A stretch of 64,000 bases of DNA from Mycobacterium sp. shizuoka-1 (GTDB lineage Bacteria > Actinomycetota > Actinomycetes > Mycobacteriales > Mycobacteriaceae). Within the stretch, counting starts at the first letter, position 1. Each line of letters starts with the position of its first letter. The position numbers were made by a program, and so were the translations under genes. The DNA lies in NCBI RefSeq assembly GCF_002723835.1, contig NZ_BEWG01000104.1, positions 139,370-203,369 of the forward strand, read 5' to 3'. This document shows, piece by piece, positions 23,513 through 33,256 of this stretch. The notes under the pieces are model-generated. The model was not told the DNA's origin. It worked only from the letters and a program-made list of their open reading frames with translations, and did no database searches.

Positions 23513-24740
23513 CGTCGATGAGGCTGCCCGGCGAATTTCCAGCGTGGTCAGCCGCAGCCCGCTGCAGTACAGCGACCGGCTCTCGCAGGCCACCGGCGCG
23601 CAGGTCTACCTCAAGCGGGAGGACCTGCAGAGCGTGCGGTCCTACAAGGTGCGCGGCGCCTACAACCTGCTCAAGCAGCTCTCCGCCGCCGAGCTGGCGG
23701 CCGGGGTGGTGTGCTCCTCGGCCGGCAACCACGCGCAGGGGTTCGCGCTGGCCTGCCGCTCGATGGGGGTGCACGGCCGGGTCTACGTGCCGGGCAAGAC
23801 CCCGAAGCAGAAGCGTGACCGCATCCGCTACCACGGCGGCGAGTTCATCGAGCTGATCGTCGGCGGCGCCTCGTACGACCTGGCCGCCGCCGCCGCGCTC
23901 GAGGACGTCGCCCGCACCGGAGCCACCTTGGTCCCGCCGTTTGACGATCCGCGCACGATGGCCGGGCAGGGCACCATCGCGGTGGAGATCCTCGACCAGC
24001 TCGACGGCGAACCCGACTTGGTGGTCGTGCCGGTCGGTGGCGGCGGGTGTATCGCCGGGATCACCACCTACCTGGCCGAGCGGACGACGAACACCGCGGT
24101 GCTCGGGGTGGAACCCGCCGGTGCCGCGTCGATGATCGCCGCACTGGCCGCCGGCGGCCCGGTCGAACTGGATCAGGTCGACCAGTTCGTCGACGGCGCG
24201 GCCGTCAAGCAGGTCGGCACCTTGACCTATCAGGCGCTGGCCGCGGCCGGCGACATGGTCTCGGTCACCACCGTCGACGAGGGCGCGGTGTGCACGGCGA
24301 TGCTGGACCTGTACCAGAACGAGGGGATCATCGCCGAACCCGCTGGGGCACTGTCGGTGGCCGGACTGCTCGAGGCCGGCGTCGAACCGGGCGCGACGGT
24401 GGTGTGCCTGATCTCCGGCGGCAACAACGACGTCTCGCGCTACGGCGAGGTGCTCGAGCGGTCGCTGGTGCACCTGGGCCTCAAGCACTACTTCCTGGTC
24501 GACTTCCCGCAGGAGCCCGGCGCGCTGCGCCGGTTCCTCGACGAGGTGCTCGGCCCCAACGACGACATCACGCTGTTCGAATACGTCAAGCGCAACAACC
24601 GGGAGACCGGTGCCGCTCTGGTGGGTGTGGAACTCGGCGCGGCCACCGGCCTCGACGGGCTGCTCTCGCGGATGGACGCGTCCGGCCTGCACGTCGAGCC
24701 GCTGGAGCCGGGCTCACCGGCCTACCGTTACCTCACCTAG
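23460..24740 (+). CDS. ilvA: threonine ammonia-lyase (threonine dehydratase), biosynthetic
   Basis: 426 residues. The PLP-binding lysine lies in SYKVRGAYN (K63), the substrate loop is SSAGNHAQG, and the glycine loop for phosphate is VGGGGCIAGI. A C-terminal ACT-like regulatory domain (YFLVDFPQEPGALRRFLDEVLG, about 342-420) is present. It converts threonine to 2-oxobutanoate, the first step to isoleucine, and is probably inhibited by isoleucine. The MSAELSQ N-terminus matches remembered M. tuberculosis IlvA, supporting GTG 23460 despite the 53-nt overlap with the chelatase gene. Its stop shares CTAG (24737-24740) with treZ. Confidence 0.96.
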   Translation: MSAELSQHRLSAPLSAADVDEAARRISSVVSRSPLQYSDRLSQATGAQVYLKREDLQSVRSYKVRGAYNLLKQLSAAELAAGVVCSSAGNHAQGFALACRSMGVHGRVYVPGKTPKQKRDRIRYHGGEFIELIVGGASYDLAAAAALEDVARTGATLVPPFDDPRTMAGQGTIAVEILDQLDGEPDLVVVPVGGGGCIAGITTYLAERTTNTAVLGVEPAGAASMIAALAAGGPVELDQVDQFVDGAAVKQVGTLTYQALAAAGDMVSVTTVDEGAVCTAMLDLYQNEGIIAEPAGALSVAGLLEAGVEPGATVVCLISGGNNDVSRYGEVLERSLVHLGLKHYFLVDFPQEPGALRRFLDEVLGPNDDITLFEYVKRNNRETGAALVGVELGAATGLDGLLSRMDASGLHVEPLEPGSPAYRYLT

Positions 24741-26458
24741 GAACGCGTCACCACCACCGAGTGCCCCGGCAGCTGCGTGCCGTGCGCACCGACCTCGGGC
24801 TCGCCCCACACCAGCAGCACGTCGCCGGTGACTGGCACGCTCACCTCGTCTTCGCCGAGATTGCAGCCGATCGCAATGCTGCCGCGCCGCAACACGATCC
24901 AGCGCTCCTCCTCGTCGTAGTCGACCACCAGGTGGGTCAGCCACGGGTCGGCCATGTCGGGTTCGGTGTCGCGCAGGGTGATCAGGCCGCGATAGAACTC
25001 CAGCAGCCGGCCGTGCTCACCGTCGCCGACCTCGTCCCAGTCCAGTTTCGAGCGCAGAAAGGTCTGCGGGTCCTGCGGGTCGGGTACGTCGTCGGCGTCC
25101 CAGCCGTGGTCGGCGAACTCCGCCTTGCGCCCTTCGGCGGTGGCGATGGCCAGTTCGGGCTCGGGGTGCGAGCTGAAGAACTGGAACGGGCGTGACGATC
25201 CCCACTCCTCACCCATGAAAAGCATGGCCGTGTAAGGAGATCCGAGCGCCAATGCGGCCTTGACGGCGAGCTGCCCGAAGTCCAGGTTTTGCGACGGCCG
25301 GTCTCCGAGCGCCCGGTTGCCGACCTGGTCGTGGGTGGTGGTGTAGGCCATCAGCCGGGTGGCCGGGATCAGCGAGCGGTCCAGCGGCCTGCCGTGCCTG
25401 CGGTGCCGGAACGACGAATAGGTGCCGGCGTGGAAATATCCGTTCTGCAGCGTGGTGGCCAGGGTGGCCATCGAGCCGAAATCGGCGTAATAGCCCTGCC
25501 GTTCGCCGGATACGGCGGTGTGGATGGCGTGGTGGATGTCGTCGTCCCACTGGGCGGTCAGGCCGTAGCCGCCGCGGTCGCGGGGGGTGATCAACCGGGG
25601 GTCGTTGAGGTCGCTCTCGGCGATCAGCGACAGCGGCCGGCCGACCACCGCCGACAGCGCATCGGTTTCAGCGGACAGTTCCTCGAGGATGTGGATCGCG
25701 GTGTTGTCGACCAGGGCGTGCACGGCGTCCAGTCGCAGTCCGTCGACGTGGAAGTCGCGCATCCAGCGCAGCGCGCACTCGATGATGTAGCGGCGGACCT
25801 CGTCGGCGTCGGGGCCGGCCAGGTTGACGCCCTCGCCCCACGGGTTGCTCACCGAGGACAGGTAGGGCCCGAACTTGGGCAGGTAATTGCCCGACGGGCC
25901 GAGGTGGTTGAACACCGCGTCGATCAGCACGCCGAGTCCGCGGGCGTGGCAGGCAGCCACCAGCCGCACCAAACCGTCCGGGCCGCCGTAGGGTTCGTGC
26001 ACGGCGTACCACAACACTCCGTCGTAACCCCAGCCGTGGGTGCCGTTGAACGCGTTGACAGGCATCAGTTCGACGAAGTCGACGCCGAGATCCACCAGAT
26101 GGTCCAGCTTGTCGATGGCGGCGTCGAAGGTGCCCTCGATGGTGAAGGTGCCGGTGTGCAGTTCGTAGATCACCGCGCCCTCGATCGAGCGGCCGGCCCA
26201 GTGGTCATCGGACCACCGCACCGCCGAGGCATCCCAGCGCTGGGACCGTTCGTGCACACCGTCGGGCTGCCGGGCCGACCGCGGATCGGGCAGCACCGCC
26301 GGATCGTCGTCCAGGACGAAGCCGTAGCGGGCGTCCGGCGCGCAGTCGACCTCGGCGCGCCACCACCCGTCGGCGTCGGGCGTCATGTCGTAGTGCTGCC
26401 CCTCGACGTCGAGGCGCACCTGTTTGGGCAGCGGCGCCCACACCGCGAATTCAGGCAT
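24737..26458 (-). CDS. treZ: malto-oligosyltrehalose trehalohydrolase
   Basis: 573 residues. N-terminal CBM48-like domain (FAVWAPLPKQVRLDVEGQ), then a GH13 barrel with GVDFVELMPVNAFNGTHGWGYDGVLW, the nucleophile region DGLRLDAVHAL, the acid/base region LIAESDLNDP and the TTHDQVGN histidine-aspartate motif. It releases trehalose from the maltooligosyl-trehalose made by TreY. ATG 26458 is chosen; the start overlaps the treY stop by 8 nt. Last gene of treX-treY-treZ, the glycogen-to-trehalose route of mycobacteria. Confidence 0.97.
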   Translation of the reverse strand: MPEFAVWAPLPKQVRLDVEGQHYDMTPDADGWWRAEVDCAPDARYGFVLDDDPAVLPDPRSARQPDGVHERSQRWDASAVRWSDDHWAGRSIEGAVIYELHTGTFTIEGTFDAAIDKLDHLVDLGVDFVELMPVNAFNGTHGWGYDGVLWYAVHEPYGGPDGLVRLVAACHARGLGVLIDAVFNHLGPSGNYLPKFGPYLSSVSNPWGEGVNLAGPDADEVRRYIIECALRWMRDFHVDGLRLDAVHALVDNTAIHILEELSAETDALSAVVGRPLSLIAESDLNDPRLITPRDRGGYGLTAQWDDDIHHAIHTAVSGERQGYYADFGSMATLATTLQNGYFHAGTYSSFRHRRHGRPLDRSLIPATRLMAYTTTHDQVGNRALGDRPSQNLDFGQLAVKAALALGSPYTAMLFMGEEWGSSRPFQFFSSHPEPELAIATAEGRKAEFADHGWDADDVPDPQDPQTFLRSKLDWDEVGDGEHGRLLEFYRGLITLRDTEPDMADPWLTHLVVDYDEEERWIVLRRGSIAIGCNLGEDEVSVPVTGDVLLVWGEPEVGAHGTQLPGHSVVVTRS

Positions 26459-28748
26459 CGGATCTCTCCAGGAGTATGACGGGCAACTCGGCGAACAGCT
26501 CACCGGCCGGTGTGGGGCCACTGAAGCGGGCACCGGTCAGTCGATCGGTCCAGATTCCTTCGGGCACCGGCACCATCGTGTCACCCCAGCCGTCGTGGTG
26601 CAGCCGCACGGTCCAGCGGCTGACGGCGACCAACACGTCGACACCGCGCTGGAAGGCCACGACGTGCGGTGCGGCGACACCGGTGGCCAGCACCGGACGG
26701 TGGTCGCCGGACAGGAACGTATCCGGGCGGTCGCGGCGGGCGTGCAATGCCGCGCGGACCACCCGAATCTTGTCGTGCGACAAGCGTTCCAGCTCCGCGG
26801 CGCGCACCGAGTAGTCGACCGGCCTGCGGTTGTCCGGGTCGACGAGACTGTCCTCCCACAGCTCGGTGCCCTGGTAGACATCCGGAATGCCGGGCACCGT
26901 GAGAGCCAGCAGTTTCTGGCCCAATGCGTCGCTGTGCGCGTGCGGTTCGAGCTGAACCACCAGTCCGGTGAGCTCGACGGCGACCGGGCCGTCGAGAATC
27001 GCGTCCAGCCAGGTGTGCATCGCGTCCTCGAACCCGGCGTCCGGGTCGTTCCACGAGGTGTGCCACGCGGCTTCGCGGATCGCCTTCTCGGTGTAGGCGT
27101 GCAGGCGCGCGCGCAACTGCGGGGTGATGAGCCCGTCGGCCGGCCACACTCCGAAGATGTTCTGCAGCAAGAACAGTGCGGTCGCGGCGTCGGGTGCCGG
27201 GGTGGTCGTCTGCCAGCTGGCCACGAATTCGGCCCACAGCGAGGGGACCTGGGAGAGCACGCCGATGCGGGCCCGCACATCCTCGCCGCGCTTGGTGTCG
27301 TGGGTGGTCAGCGTGGTCATCGACTGCGGCCACAGCCGTGCGCGCACGTCGGCGCTGCGGTGGAATTCGGCGGTGCTGACCCCGAAGTGTGCGGGTTCAC
27401 CGCCGACCTCGTTGAGCGACACCAGCCGAGCGTCGCGGTAGAAGTAGCAGTCCTCGACCGACTTCGCGGTCATCGCCCCGCACAGTTGCTGCAGCCGGGC
27501 GGCCGGTTCCGGGTGGACCAGGGCGGCCGACACCAGGTCCAGTGGCGCGGCCAACGCCGGCGCTTCGGCGACGGTGTGTGCGATCGCCGCCGAGAGCAAC
27601 GCCGACAGGTTCAGGTAGTCGCTTCGATACACCCCGACGCCTGCCAGCAGTGCGGCCACCGCGTCGGCCAACAGCGGATGGTCGGCCCCGGTGGCGGTCA
27701 CGATCGAACGGCACAGCCGGGCCAGCTCGCTGGCCAGCGTGCTGGTGGTCGTGCCGATCTTCAACTGGCGCACCAACTCCGGCGCGCCCTCGTAGTCGAA
27801 GCCGTTCGCATCGACCAACTCGGTGAGCGCCTCGGCGCCCGTGGGATCGACGAACACACCGCCGACCTCGCGCAGCACGTCGTAACCGGTGGTGCCCTCG
27901 ATCGGCAGGCTGGGATCCAGTGGCTCGCCGGCGCTGAGGATCTTCTCGATCACGATCCAGGCGCCGGGCCCGATCAGCGCGCGCAGCCGCCGCAGGTAAT
28001 CGGTCGGGTCGGTCAGGCCGTCCGGGTGGTCGATGCGCACCCCGTCCACCAACCCCTCGGTGAACCAGCGGGCCACCTCGGCATGTGAGGTCTCGAAGAC
28101 CGCCGGATCCTCCTGGCGCAGGCCGGCCAGCGAGGTGATCGAGAAGAACCGTCGATAGCCGCACACTCCGCCGCGCCAGCCGACGAGTTTGTAGTGCTGG
28201 CGGTCGTGGACCTGCGGGCCGGTGCCCGCACCGGTTCCCGGTGCCACCGGGAACGCGAGGTCGCCGAGTCGCAATCGGTCGCCGTCAACGGTCAGATCCG
28301 CGACATCGTCGTCGGAACCCAAGACAGGCAACAGGATTCGGCCCTCAGGGTCGACCGACCAGTCGATGTCGAAGAAGGTGGCGTAGGGCGATTCGCGGCC
28401 GTGGCGCAACACGTCCCACCACCACGCGTTGCGCTCGGGTGCCTCCACCCCGACGTGGTTGGGCACGATGTCCACGATCAATCCCAGACCGCGCGCCTTG
28501 GCCGCTTCGGACAGCCGGGCCAGGCCCTGCGCGCCGCCGAGCTCCTCGGACACCGTGGTGGGATCGATGACGTCGTAGCCGTGGGTGGAGCCCGGCGCCG
28601 CGGTCAGGATGGGGGACAGGTAGAGGTGGCTGACGCCGAGGCCGTCCAGGTAGTCGAGAAGCTTTTCGGCATCGGCGAAGGTGAACGCGTCACCGGCCGC
28701 GGCGCCGCGCAGCTGGAGACGATAGGTGGACAGCACCGGGTAGGCCAT
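26451..28748 (-). CDS. treY: malto-oligosyltrehalose synthase
   Basis: 765 residues, usual length. N-terminal PVLSTYRLQLRG and LGVSHLYLSPILTAAPGSTHGYDVIDPTTVSEELGG are diagnostic for TreY. VDGVRIDHPDGLTDP holds the catalytic aspartate, and WIVIEKIL carries the glutamate. LTTHDTKRGEDVRARI is the third active-site motif. It turns the reducing end of a maltodextrin into an alpha,alpha-1,1 linkage. ATG 28748 begins MAYPVLSTYRLQ, as in relatives; the longer upstream frame lacks support. There are 17 nt between treX and treY. Confidence 0.97.
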   Translation of the reverse strand: MAYPVLSTYRLQLRGAAAGDAFTFADAEKLLDYLDGLGVSHLYLSPILTAAPGSTHGYDVIDPTTVSEELGGAQGLARLSEAAKARGLGLIVDIVPNHVGVEAPERNAWWWDVLRHGRESPYATFFDIDWSVDPEGRILLPVLGSDDDVADLTVDGDRLRLGDLAFPVAPGTGAGTGPQVHDRQHYKLVGWRGGVCGYRRFFSITSLAGLRQEDPAVFETSHAEVARWFTEGLVDGVRIDHPDGLTDPTDYLRRLRALIGPGAWIVIEKILSAGEPLDPSLPIEGTTGYDVLREVGGVFVDPTGAEALTELVDANGFDYEGAPELVRQLKIGTTTSTLASELARLCRSIVTATGADHPLLADAVAALLAGVGVYRSDYLNLSALLSAAIAHTVAEAPALAAPLDLVSAALVHPEPAARLQQLCGAMTAKSVEDCYFYRDARLVSLNEVGGEPAHFGVSTAEFHRSADVRARLWPQSMTTLTTHDTKRGEDVRARIGVLSQVPSLWAEFVASWQTTTPAPDAATALFLLQNIFGVWPADGLITPQLRARLHAYTEKAIREAAWHTSWNDPDAGFEDAMHTWLDAILDGPVAVELTGLVVQLEPHAHSDALGQKLLALTVPGIPDVYQGTELWEDSLVDPDNRRPVDYSVRAAELERLSHDKIRVVRAALHARRDRPDTFLSGDHRPVLATGVAAPHVVAFQRGVDVLVAVSRWTVRLHHDGWGDTMVPVPEGIWTDRLTGARFSGPTPAGELFAELPVILLERSDA

Positions 28749-28765
28749 AGCTGTGCCTGTTCCCG

Positions 28766-30910
28766 CTAGCCGGTCTTTTGAAGCACCAGAACCGATCGAG
28801 ACGGCACGGTGATTTTCTCGCCCGCCTTCACCACCACGTCGGAGCTGCCGGTGGCCTCGGAGGTGTCCAGCACAGCGGTCCACTGTTCGGCGTACTCGCC
28901 GTCGGGTGTGACGAAGTCCACCGGCTTGCTGTGGGCGTTGAAGCACAACAGGAACGAGTCGTCGACCACGCGTTCGCCCCGGAGGTTGGGCTCGGGGATG
29001 GCCTCACCGTTGAGGAACACCCCGACGAACTTGAAGCCCGAACCCCAGCCGTCGTGGGTCATCTCCTGGCCTGCGGGGGTCAGCCAGGCGATGTCGCGCA
29101 CCTGGTCGCCGGTGCGGATCGGTTCCCCGTCGAAGAACCGCCGCCGCCGAAAGACGGGGTGCGCCTTGCGAAGTGCGGTCACCTTCTTGGTGAACTCGAG
29201 CAGATCGGCGTTGGTCTCGCGCAGATCCCAGTCCATCCACGACAGCGGCGAGTCCTGGCAGTAGACGTTGTTGTTGCCCTGCTGGGTGCGGCCGATCTCG
29301 TCGCCGTGGGCGATCATCGGGGTGCCCTGGGACAGCATCAGGGTGGCCAGGATGTTGCGCATCTGCTGATGACGCAGCGCCAGGATCTCCGGGTCATCGG
29401 TCGGGCCCTCGACGCCGCAGTTCCACGACCGGTTGTGGCTCTCGCCGTCGCGGTTGTCCTCGCCGTTGGCCTCGTTGTGTTTCTCGTTGTAGGACACCAG
29501 GTCGGCCAGGGTGAAACCGTCGTGGCAGGTGACGAAATTGATGCTGGCACTCGGCCGGCGGCCGGTGGCCTCGTACAGATCCGAGGAGCCGGTCAGCCGG
29601 GACGCGAACTCGCCCAGCGTGGCGGGCTCGCCGCGCCAGTAGTCGCGCACGGTGTCGCGGTACTTCCCGTTCCACTCGGTCCACAGCCCGGGGAAGTTGC
29701 CCACCTGATAGCCGCCCTCGCCGACGTCCCACGGCTCGGCGATCAGCTTCACCTGGCTGATCACCGGATCCTGCTGGACCAGGTCGAAGAACGCGCTCAA
29801 TCGGTCGACGTCGTAGAACTCCCGGGCCAGGGTGGAGGCCAGGTCGAACCGGAAGCCGTCGACGTGCATCTCCAGCACCCAGTAGCGCAGCGAATCCATG
29901 ATCAACTGCAACGTGTGCGGGTGGCGGGCGTTGAGGCTGTTGCCGGTGCCGGTGAAATCCTTGTAGAGGCGCTTGTCGTCGTCGAGCAGCCGGTAGTAGG
30001 CGGCGTTGTCGATGCCGCGGAAGTTGATCGTGGGCCCGAGGTGGTTGCCTTCGGCGGTGTGGTTGTAGACCACGTCGAGGATCACCTCGATGCCGGCCTC
30101 GTGGAACGAGCGCACCATGGTCTTGAATTCGGCCACCGCGCCACCGGCATGCTGGGTGGCCGCGTACTGGTAGTGCGGGGCCAGGAAGCCGAAAGTGTTG
30201 TAGCCCCAGTAGTTTCGCAGCCCGAGATCGAGCAGCCGGTGGTCGTGCATGAACTGGTGCACCGGCATCAGTTCGATCGCGGTGACGTTGAGGGCCTTGA
30301 GGTGGTCGATCACCGCCGGGTGGCCCAGTCCGGCGTAGGTGCCGCGCAGTTCTTCGGGGATGCCCGGATGGTTCTGGGTCATGCCCTTGACATGTGCCTC
30401 GTAGATGATCGTCTCGTGGTAGGGCGTCCGGGGAGCGTGGTCGGAGCCCCAGTGGAAGAACGGGTTGATCACCACGCTGGTCATGGTGTGCCCGAGCGAG
30501 TCGATCATCGGCGGGGTGCCGCCGGAGGCCAGGTCGTCGGCGCCGAGGTCATAGGAGTACAGCGCCTGGCCGAACTGGAAGTCGCCGTGGAACGACTTGC
30601 CGTACGGGTCGAGCAGCAGCTTGCTGGGGTCGCAGCGGTGCCCGGCCGCCGGGTCCCACGGGCCGTGCACCCGGAAGCCGTACCGCTGTCCGGGTGTGAC
30701 GGTCGGCAGGTAGGCGTGCCAGACGAAGCCGTCGACCTCGTCGAGTTCGATCCTGGTCTCGGTGCCGTCCTTGGCGATCAGGCACAACTCGACACGGTCG
30801 GCGACTTCGGAGAACACCGAGAAATTGGTGCCCGCGCCGTCATAGGTGGCGCCCAGCGGGTAGGCGGTACCGGGCCACACCGTGGTCAGCGCGGGTTCGC
30901 TCGACGACAT
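28766..30910 (-). CDS. treX: glycogen debranching enzyme (isoamylase type)
   Basis: 714 residues. N-terminal CBM48 (YPLGATYDGAGTNFSVFSEVADRVELCL), then the GH13 barrel: VTAIELMPVHQF, DVVYNHTAEG, DGFRFDLAS (nucleophile Asp), LIAEPWD (acid/base Glu) and FVTCHDGFTL. It hydrolyses alpha-1,6 branches of glycogen so that TreY can act. It is the first gene of the tre operon. TAAGGT on the minus strand (30922-30917) stands 6 nt before ATG 30910, which predicts a leaderless transcript. It is 41 nt downstream of the acyltransferase gene on the same strand. Confidence 0.97.
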   Translation of the reverse strand: MSSSEPALTTVWPGTAYPLGATYDGAGTNFSVFSEVADRVELCLIAKDGTETRIELDEVDGFVWHAYLPTVTPGQRYGFRVHGPWDPAAGHRCDPSKLLLDPYGKSFHGDFQFGQALYSYDLGADDLASGGTPPMIDSLGHTMTSVVINPFFHWGSDHAPRTPYHETIIYEAHVKGMTQNHPGIPEELRGTYAGLGHPAVIDHLKALNVTAIELMPVHQFMHDHRLLDLGLRNYWGYNTFGFLAPHYQYAATQHAGGAVAEFKTMVRSFHEAGIEVILDVVYNHTAEGNHLGPTINFRGIDNAAYYRLLDDDKRLYKDFTGTGNSLNARHPHTLQLIMDSLRYWVLEMHVDGFRFDLASTLAREFYDVDRLSAFFDLVQQDPVISQVKLIAEPWDVGEGGYQVGNFPGLWTEWNGKYRDTVRDYWRGEPATLGEFASRLTGSSDLYEATGRRPSASINFVTCHDGFTLADLVSYNEKHNEANGEDNRDGESHNRSWNCGVEGPTDDPEILALRHQQMRNILATLMLSQGTPMIAHGDEIGRTQQGNNNVYCQDSPLSWMDWDLRETNADLLEFTKKVTALRKAHPVFRRRRFFDGEPIRTGDQVRDIAWLTPAGQEMTHDGWGSGFKFVGVFLNGEAIPEPNLRGERVVDDSFLLCFNAHSKPVDFVTPDGEYAEQWTAVLDTSEATGSSDVVVKAGEKITVPSRSVLVLQKTG

Positions 30911-30951
30911 CCCTCGACCTTATCGACGTGGCGCGCAGGATGCGCAGGATG

Positions 30952-33129
30952 TCACCACCACGCGGTGGCCGCGCCCATCTGCCTGCCCAGCTCCGGGATC
31001 AACGTGCGCATGTAGGTGGCCGAAATGTGATGAGAATCGTGGTAAACCAGCACATTTCCCTCGACCGCACGGCACACGTCGGCGCGGCACACCGCGTCGC
31101 TCATGTCGAGGACCCGCATCAGCGGGAACTGGCCAAGGAAATCCAGGGTCTGGTTGCGGTCGGAAAGCACCTCGGAGCGCTTGATTCCGCAGGACACCGC
31201 ATCGCCGCCCTTGGCCAGGCAGTCGGCCGGGAAGAACGGGGCGCCGTTGCGGACCAGCCAGGGCGTGTCACGCATCGCCAGGACCGGAATCTTGTTGTCC
31301 GACAACGTCTGCCAGATCCCGATGTAGGTGGCCGGCATCACGTCGCCGGGCTTGATGTTCCACGGCCGGGTGGAGGTGGTGAACACGAAATCCGGGTGGT
31401 CGCTGATCAGTTTGGCCATCACCCGCTGGTTCCACAGATGACAGTTGGGATAGGGGCGGTTGTCGCCCATCACCAGCGGCTTTTCTTCGGTGGTCAGCGG
31501 GCAACCCATCTTCAGGTAGGTGACGATCTTGAAGTGGTGCATCTTGCCCAGCGCGTCGAGCGCGGTGATCCAGTGCTCGGCGTGCGATCCGCCGGCCAGC
31601 GCGATCGTCCTGGTCGCCGACAGGTCGCCATAGGTGCAGTTGATCACCCCGGCGTTGTCGAAGTCGCTGATACAGCCGTCGTTGGTGGACTCGGGCAGGT
31701 CGTTCTGGGCCTCCAGCACGGTGGGGCGCATCGGCAGCTTGGGCACCCGGGCGTGTTCGGTCAGCGCCCGTGCCCCCGGATAGCCGCTGGTCGACAGCGT
31801 CATCAGTTCCTTGCCGTTGGCTCGCTGCACGGTGACGTGCTCGCGCCAGGTGAACGAGGTGGCGGTCAGCGCCACACCGAGCAGCCCGACGGTGGTGCCC
31901 AGCAGGATCGTCGGCCGGCGTAGCCGGATGCGCCACGGGATGGCGGCTGCCTGGGGCACCGCCGCCGGGGCCAGCCGGCCCCGGGCGCGCAGCGGCTCTT
32001 CGACGAACCGCATCGTCGCGTACGCCAGCACACCCGAGATGGCCAGGATCACGGCTCCGTCGACGAAGCCGGCCCGGCTTCCGTCGGTGTAGGCCAGCCA
32101 GAAGATCAGCAGCGGCCAGTGCCACAGGTACAGCGAGTAGGCCATCGCGCCGAGGGTCACCAGCGGCGCGGCCGACAGCAGCCGGTTGGGCAGCGGCAGC
32201 CGGTCGCGGGTGGCCGCCGACCCCTGGCGGTTGGCCGCCGCGAGGATCATCAGCACGGTCGCGCCGACCGGGACCAGCGCCCACGGGCCGGGGAACTCGT
32301 GCACCCCGTCGATGAACGCCCCGCACGTGAGGATCGCCGCCAGCCCGGCCGCGGCGGCGACCGTGCGCAGCCACATCGGCCACCGGACGTAGGGCACCAC
32401 CGCGCCCACCAGGGTGCCGAGCAGCAACTCCCAGGCGCGCGCGAAGCTGTTGTAGTAGGCGGCGGTCTGATCGGACACGTGCAGCGCGGCGGCAAAGCTG
32501 AAGGACGCGATCGTGAGCGCGACCAGCAAAGTCACAATTGTCACACGCAGCCGCTTGCCCAGCCGCCGCCGGAACAGCGAGGCAAACCCGAAGATAAGGA
32601 TGAGGAACGCCAGGTAAAACTGGCCCTGAACGGACATCGACCAGATGTGTTGCAGCGGACTGACGGCCTCACCGGCGCGGAGGTAATCCGAGGCGGTGGC
32701 CGACAATTCCCAGTTCTGGAAGTAACCCAGGCTGGCCAGGCTCTGGTCAGCAAACGTCTCCCAGCGGGTCTGCGGCTGCACCACGACAGTCAGTACAGCG
32801 CCGGCGGCAAGCACCACGACGAGGGCAGGCAGCAGTCGTCGGATCAGTCGGGTGATCTCTGGCCAGGGTGACAGCGGCGCAGCCGGATTCAGCGCGGTCC
32901 GCAACAGTGACCCGCCGAAGAAGAATCCGGACAGCACCAGAAAGACGTCGACGCCACCCGAGACCCGGCCGAACCACACGTGGAACACCGCCACCAGTGC
33001 GATCGCGACACCACGCAGACCGTCCAGGTCGTGGCGATACGCCGCCGATTTCCGCGACTCCGTCGCCGCGCGCTGGGAGGGACCCGCGTCCGTCGCTGCC
33101 GGCGCCGGGGTCGGGGTGAGGGTCAACAT
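30952..33129 (-). CDS. AT3-SGNH acyltransferase (OafA/OafB-like)
   Basis: 725 residues. Residues about 30-400 are an AT3 (acyltransferase-3) membrane domain with about ten helices, starting RHDLDGLRGVAIALVAVFHVWFGRVSGGVDVFLVLSGFF. After one more helix (about 412-430) comes an extracytoplasmic SGNH domain (about 480-725), with block I as ALAGGSHAEHW and the final DSHHISATYMRTL (Asp-x-x-His) motif. Such proteins move acyl groups, often acetyl, across the membrane onto surface glycans. The position beside trehalose genes parallels M. tuberculosis Rv1565c. A TAGATT -10 candidate (minus, 33146-33141) lies 11 nt before ATG 33129. The acceptor is unknown. Confidence 0.9.
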   Translation of the reverse strand: MLTLTPTPAPAATDAGPSQRAATESRKSAAYRHDLDGLRGVAIALVAVFHVWFGRVSGGVDVFLVLSGFFFGGSLLRTALNPAAPLSPWPEITRLIRRLLPALVVVLAAGAVLTVVVQPQTRWETFADQSLASLGYFQNWELSATASDYLRAGEAVSPLQHIWSMSVQGQFYLAFLILIFGFASLFRRRLGKRLRVTIVTLLVALTIASFSFAAALHVSDQTAAYYNSFARAWELLLGTLVGAVVPYVRWPMWLRTVAAAAGLAAILTCGAFIDGVHEFPGPWALVPVGATVLMILAAANRQGSAATRDRLPLPNRLLSAAPLVTLGAMAYSLYLWHWPLLIFWLAYTDGSRAGFVDGAVILAISGVLAYATMRFVEEPLRARGRLAPAAVPQAAAIPWRIRLRRPTILLGTTVGLLGVALTATSFTWREHVTVQRANGKELMTLSTSGYPGARALTEHARVPKLPMRPTVLEAQNDLPESTNDGCISDFDNAGVINCTYGDLSATRTIALAGGSHAEHWITALDALGKMHHFKIVTYLKMGCPLTTEEKPLVMGDNRPYPNCHLWNQRVMAKLISDHPDFVFTTSTRPWNIKPGDVMPATYIGIWQTLSDNKIPVLAMRDTPWLVRNGAPFFPADCLAKGGDAVSCGIKRSEVLSDRNQTLDFLGQFPLMRVLDMSDAVCRADVCRAVEGNVLVYHDSHHISATYMRTLIPELGRQMGAATAWW

Positions 33130-33242
33130 GATCGAGGCTCAATCTACCCAACCCGGGTATGTCTCTCATCTCCAGCGAACCGCGCGTCGGACCAGGTGTC
33201 GGTGTGGAGCAAATGCCTGCCGGCGCGCGTACCGACGCAGAC

Positions 33243-33248
33243 TAGGCT
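33243..33248 (+). promoter_or_regulatory. bioA -10 element
   Basis: TAGGCT stands 8 nt before GTG 33257, consistent with a leaderless or near-leaderless bioA transcript. No TGAAC-N3-GTTCA operator is seen in this gap, unlike before bioF and bioB. Confidence 0.45.
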
Positions 33249-33256
33249 CACACAGC

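Noticed and set aside
26424..28088. Long plus-strand frame over treY
   Set aside because: Antisense shadow of an unmistakable TreY protein.
28778..31015. 745-codon plus-strand frame over treX
   Set aside because: Antisense shadow of the debranching enzyme; no start signal and no family resemblance.
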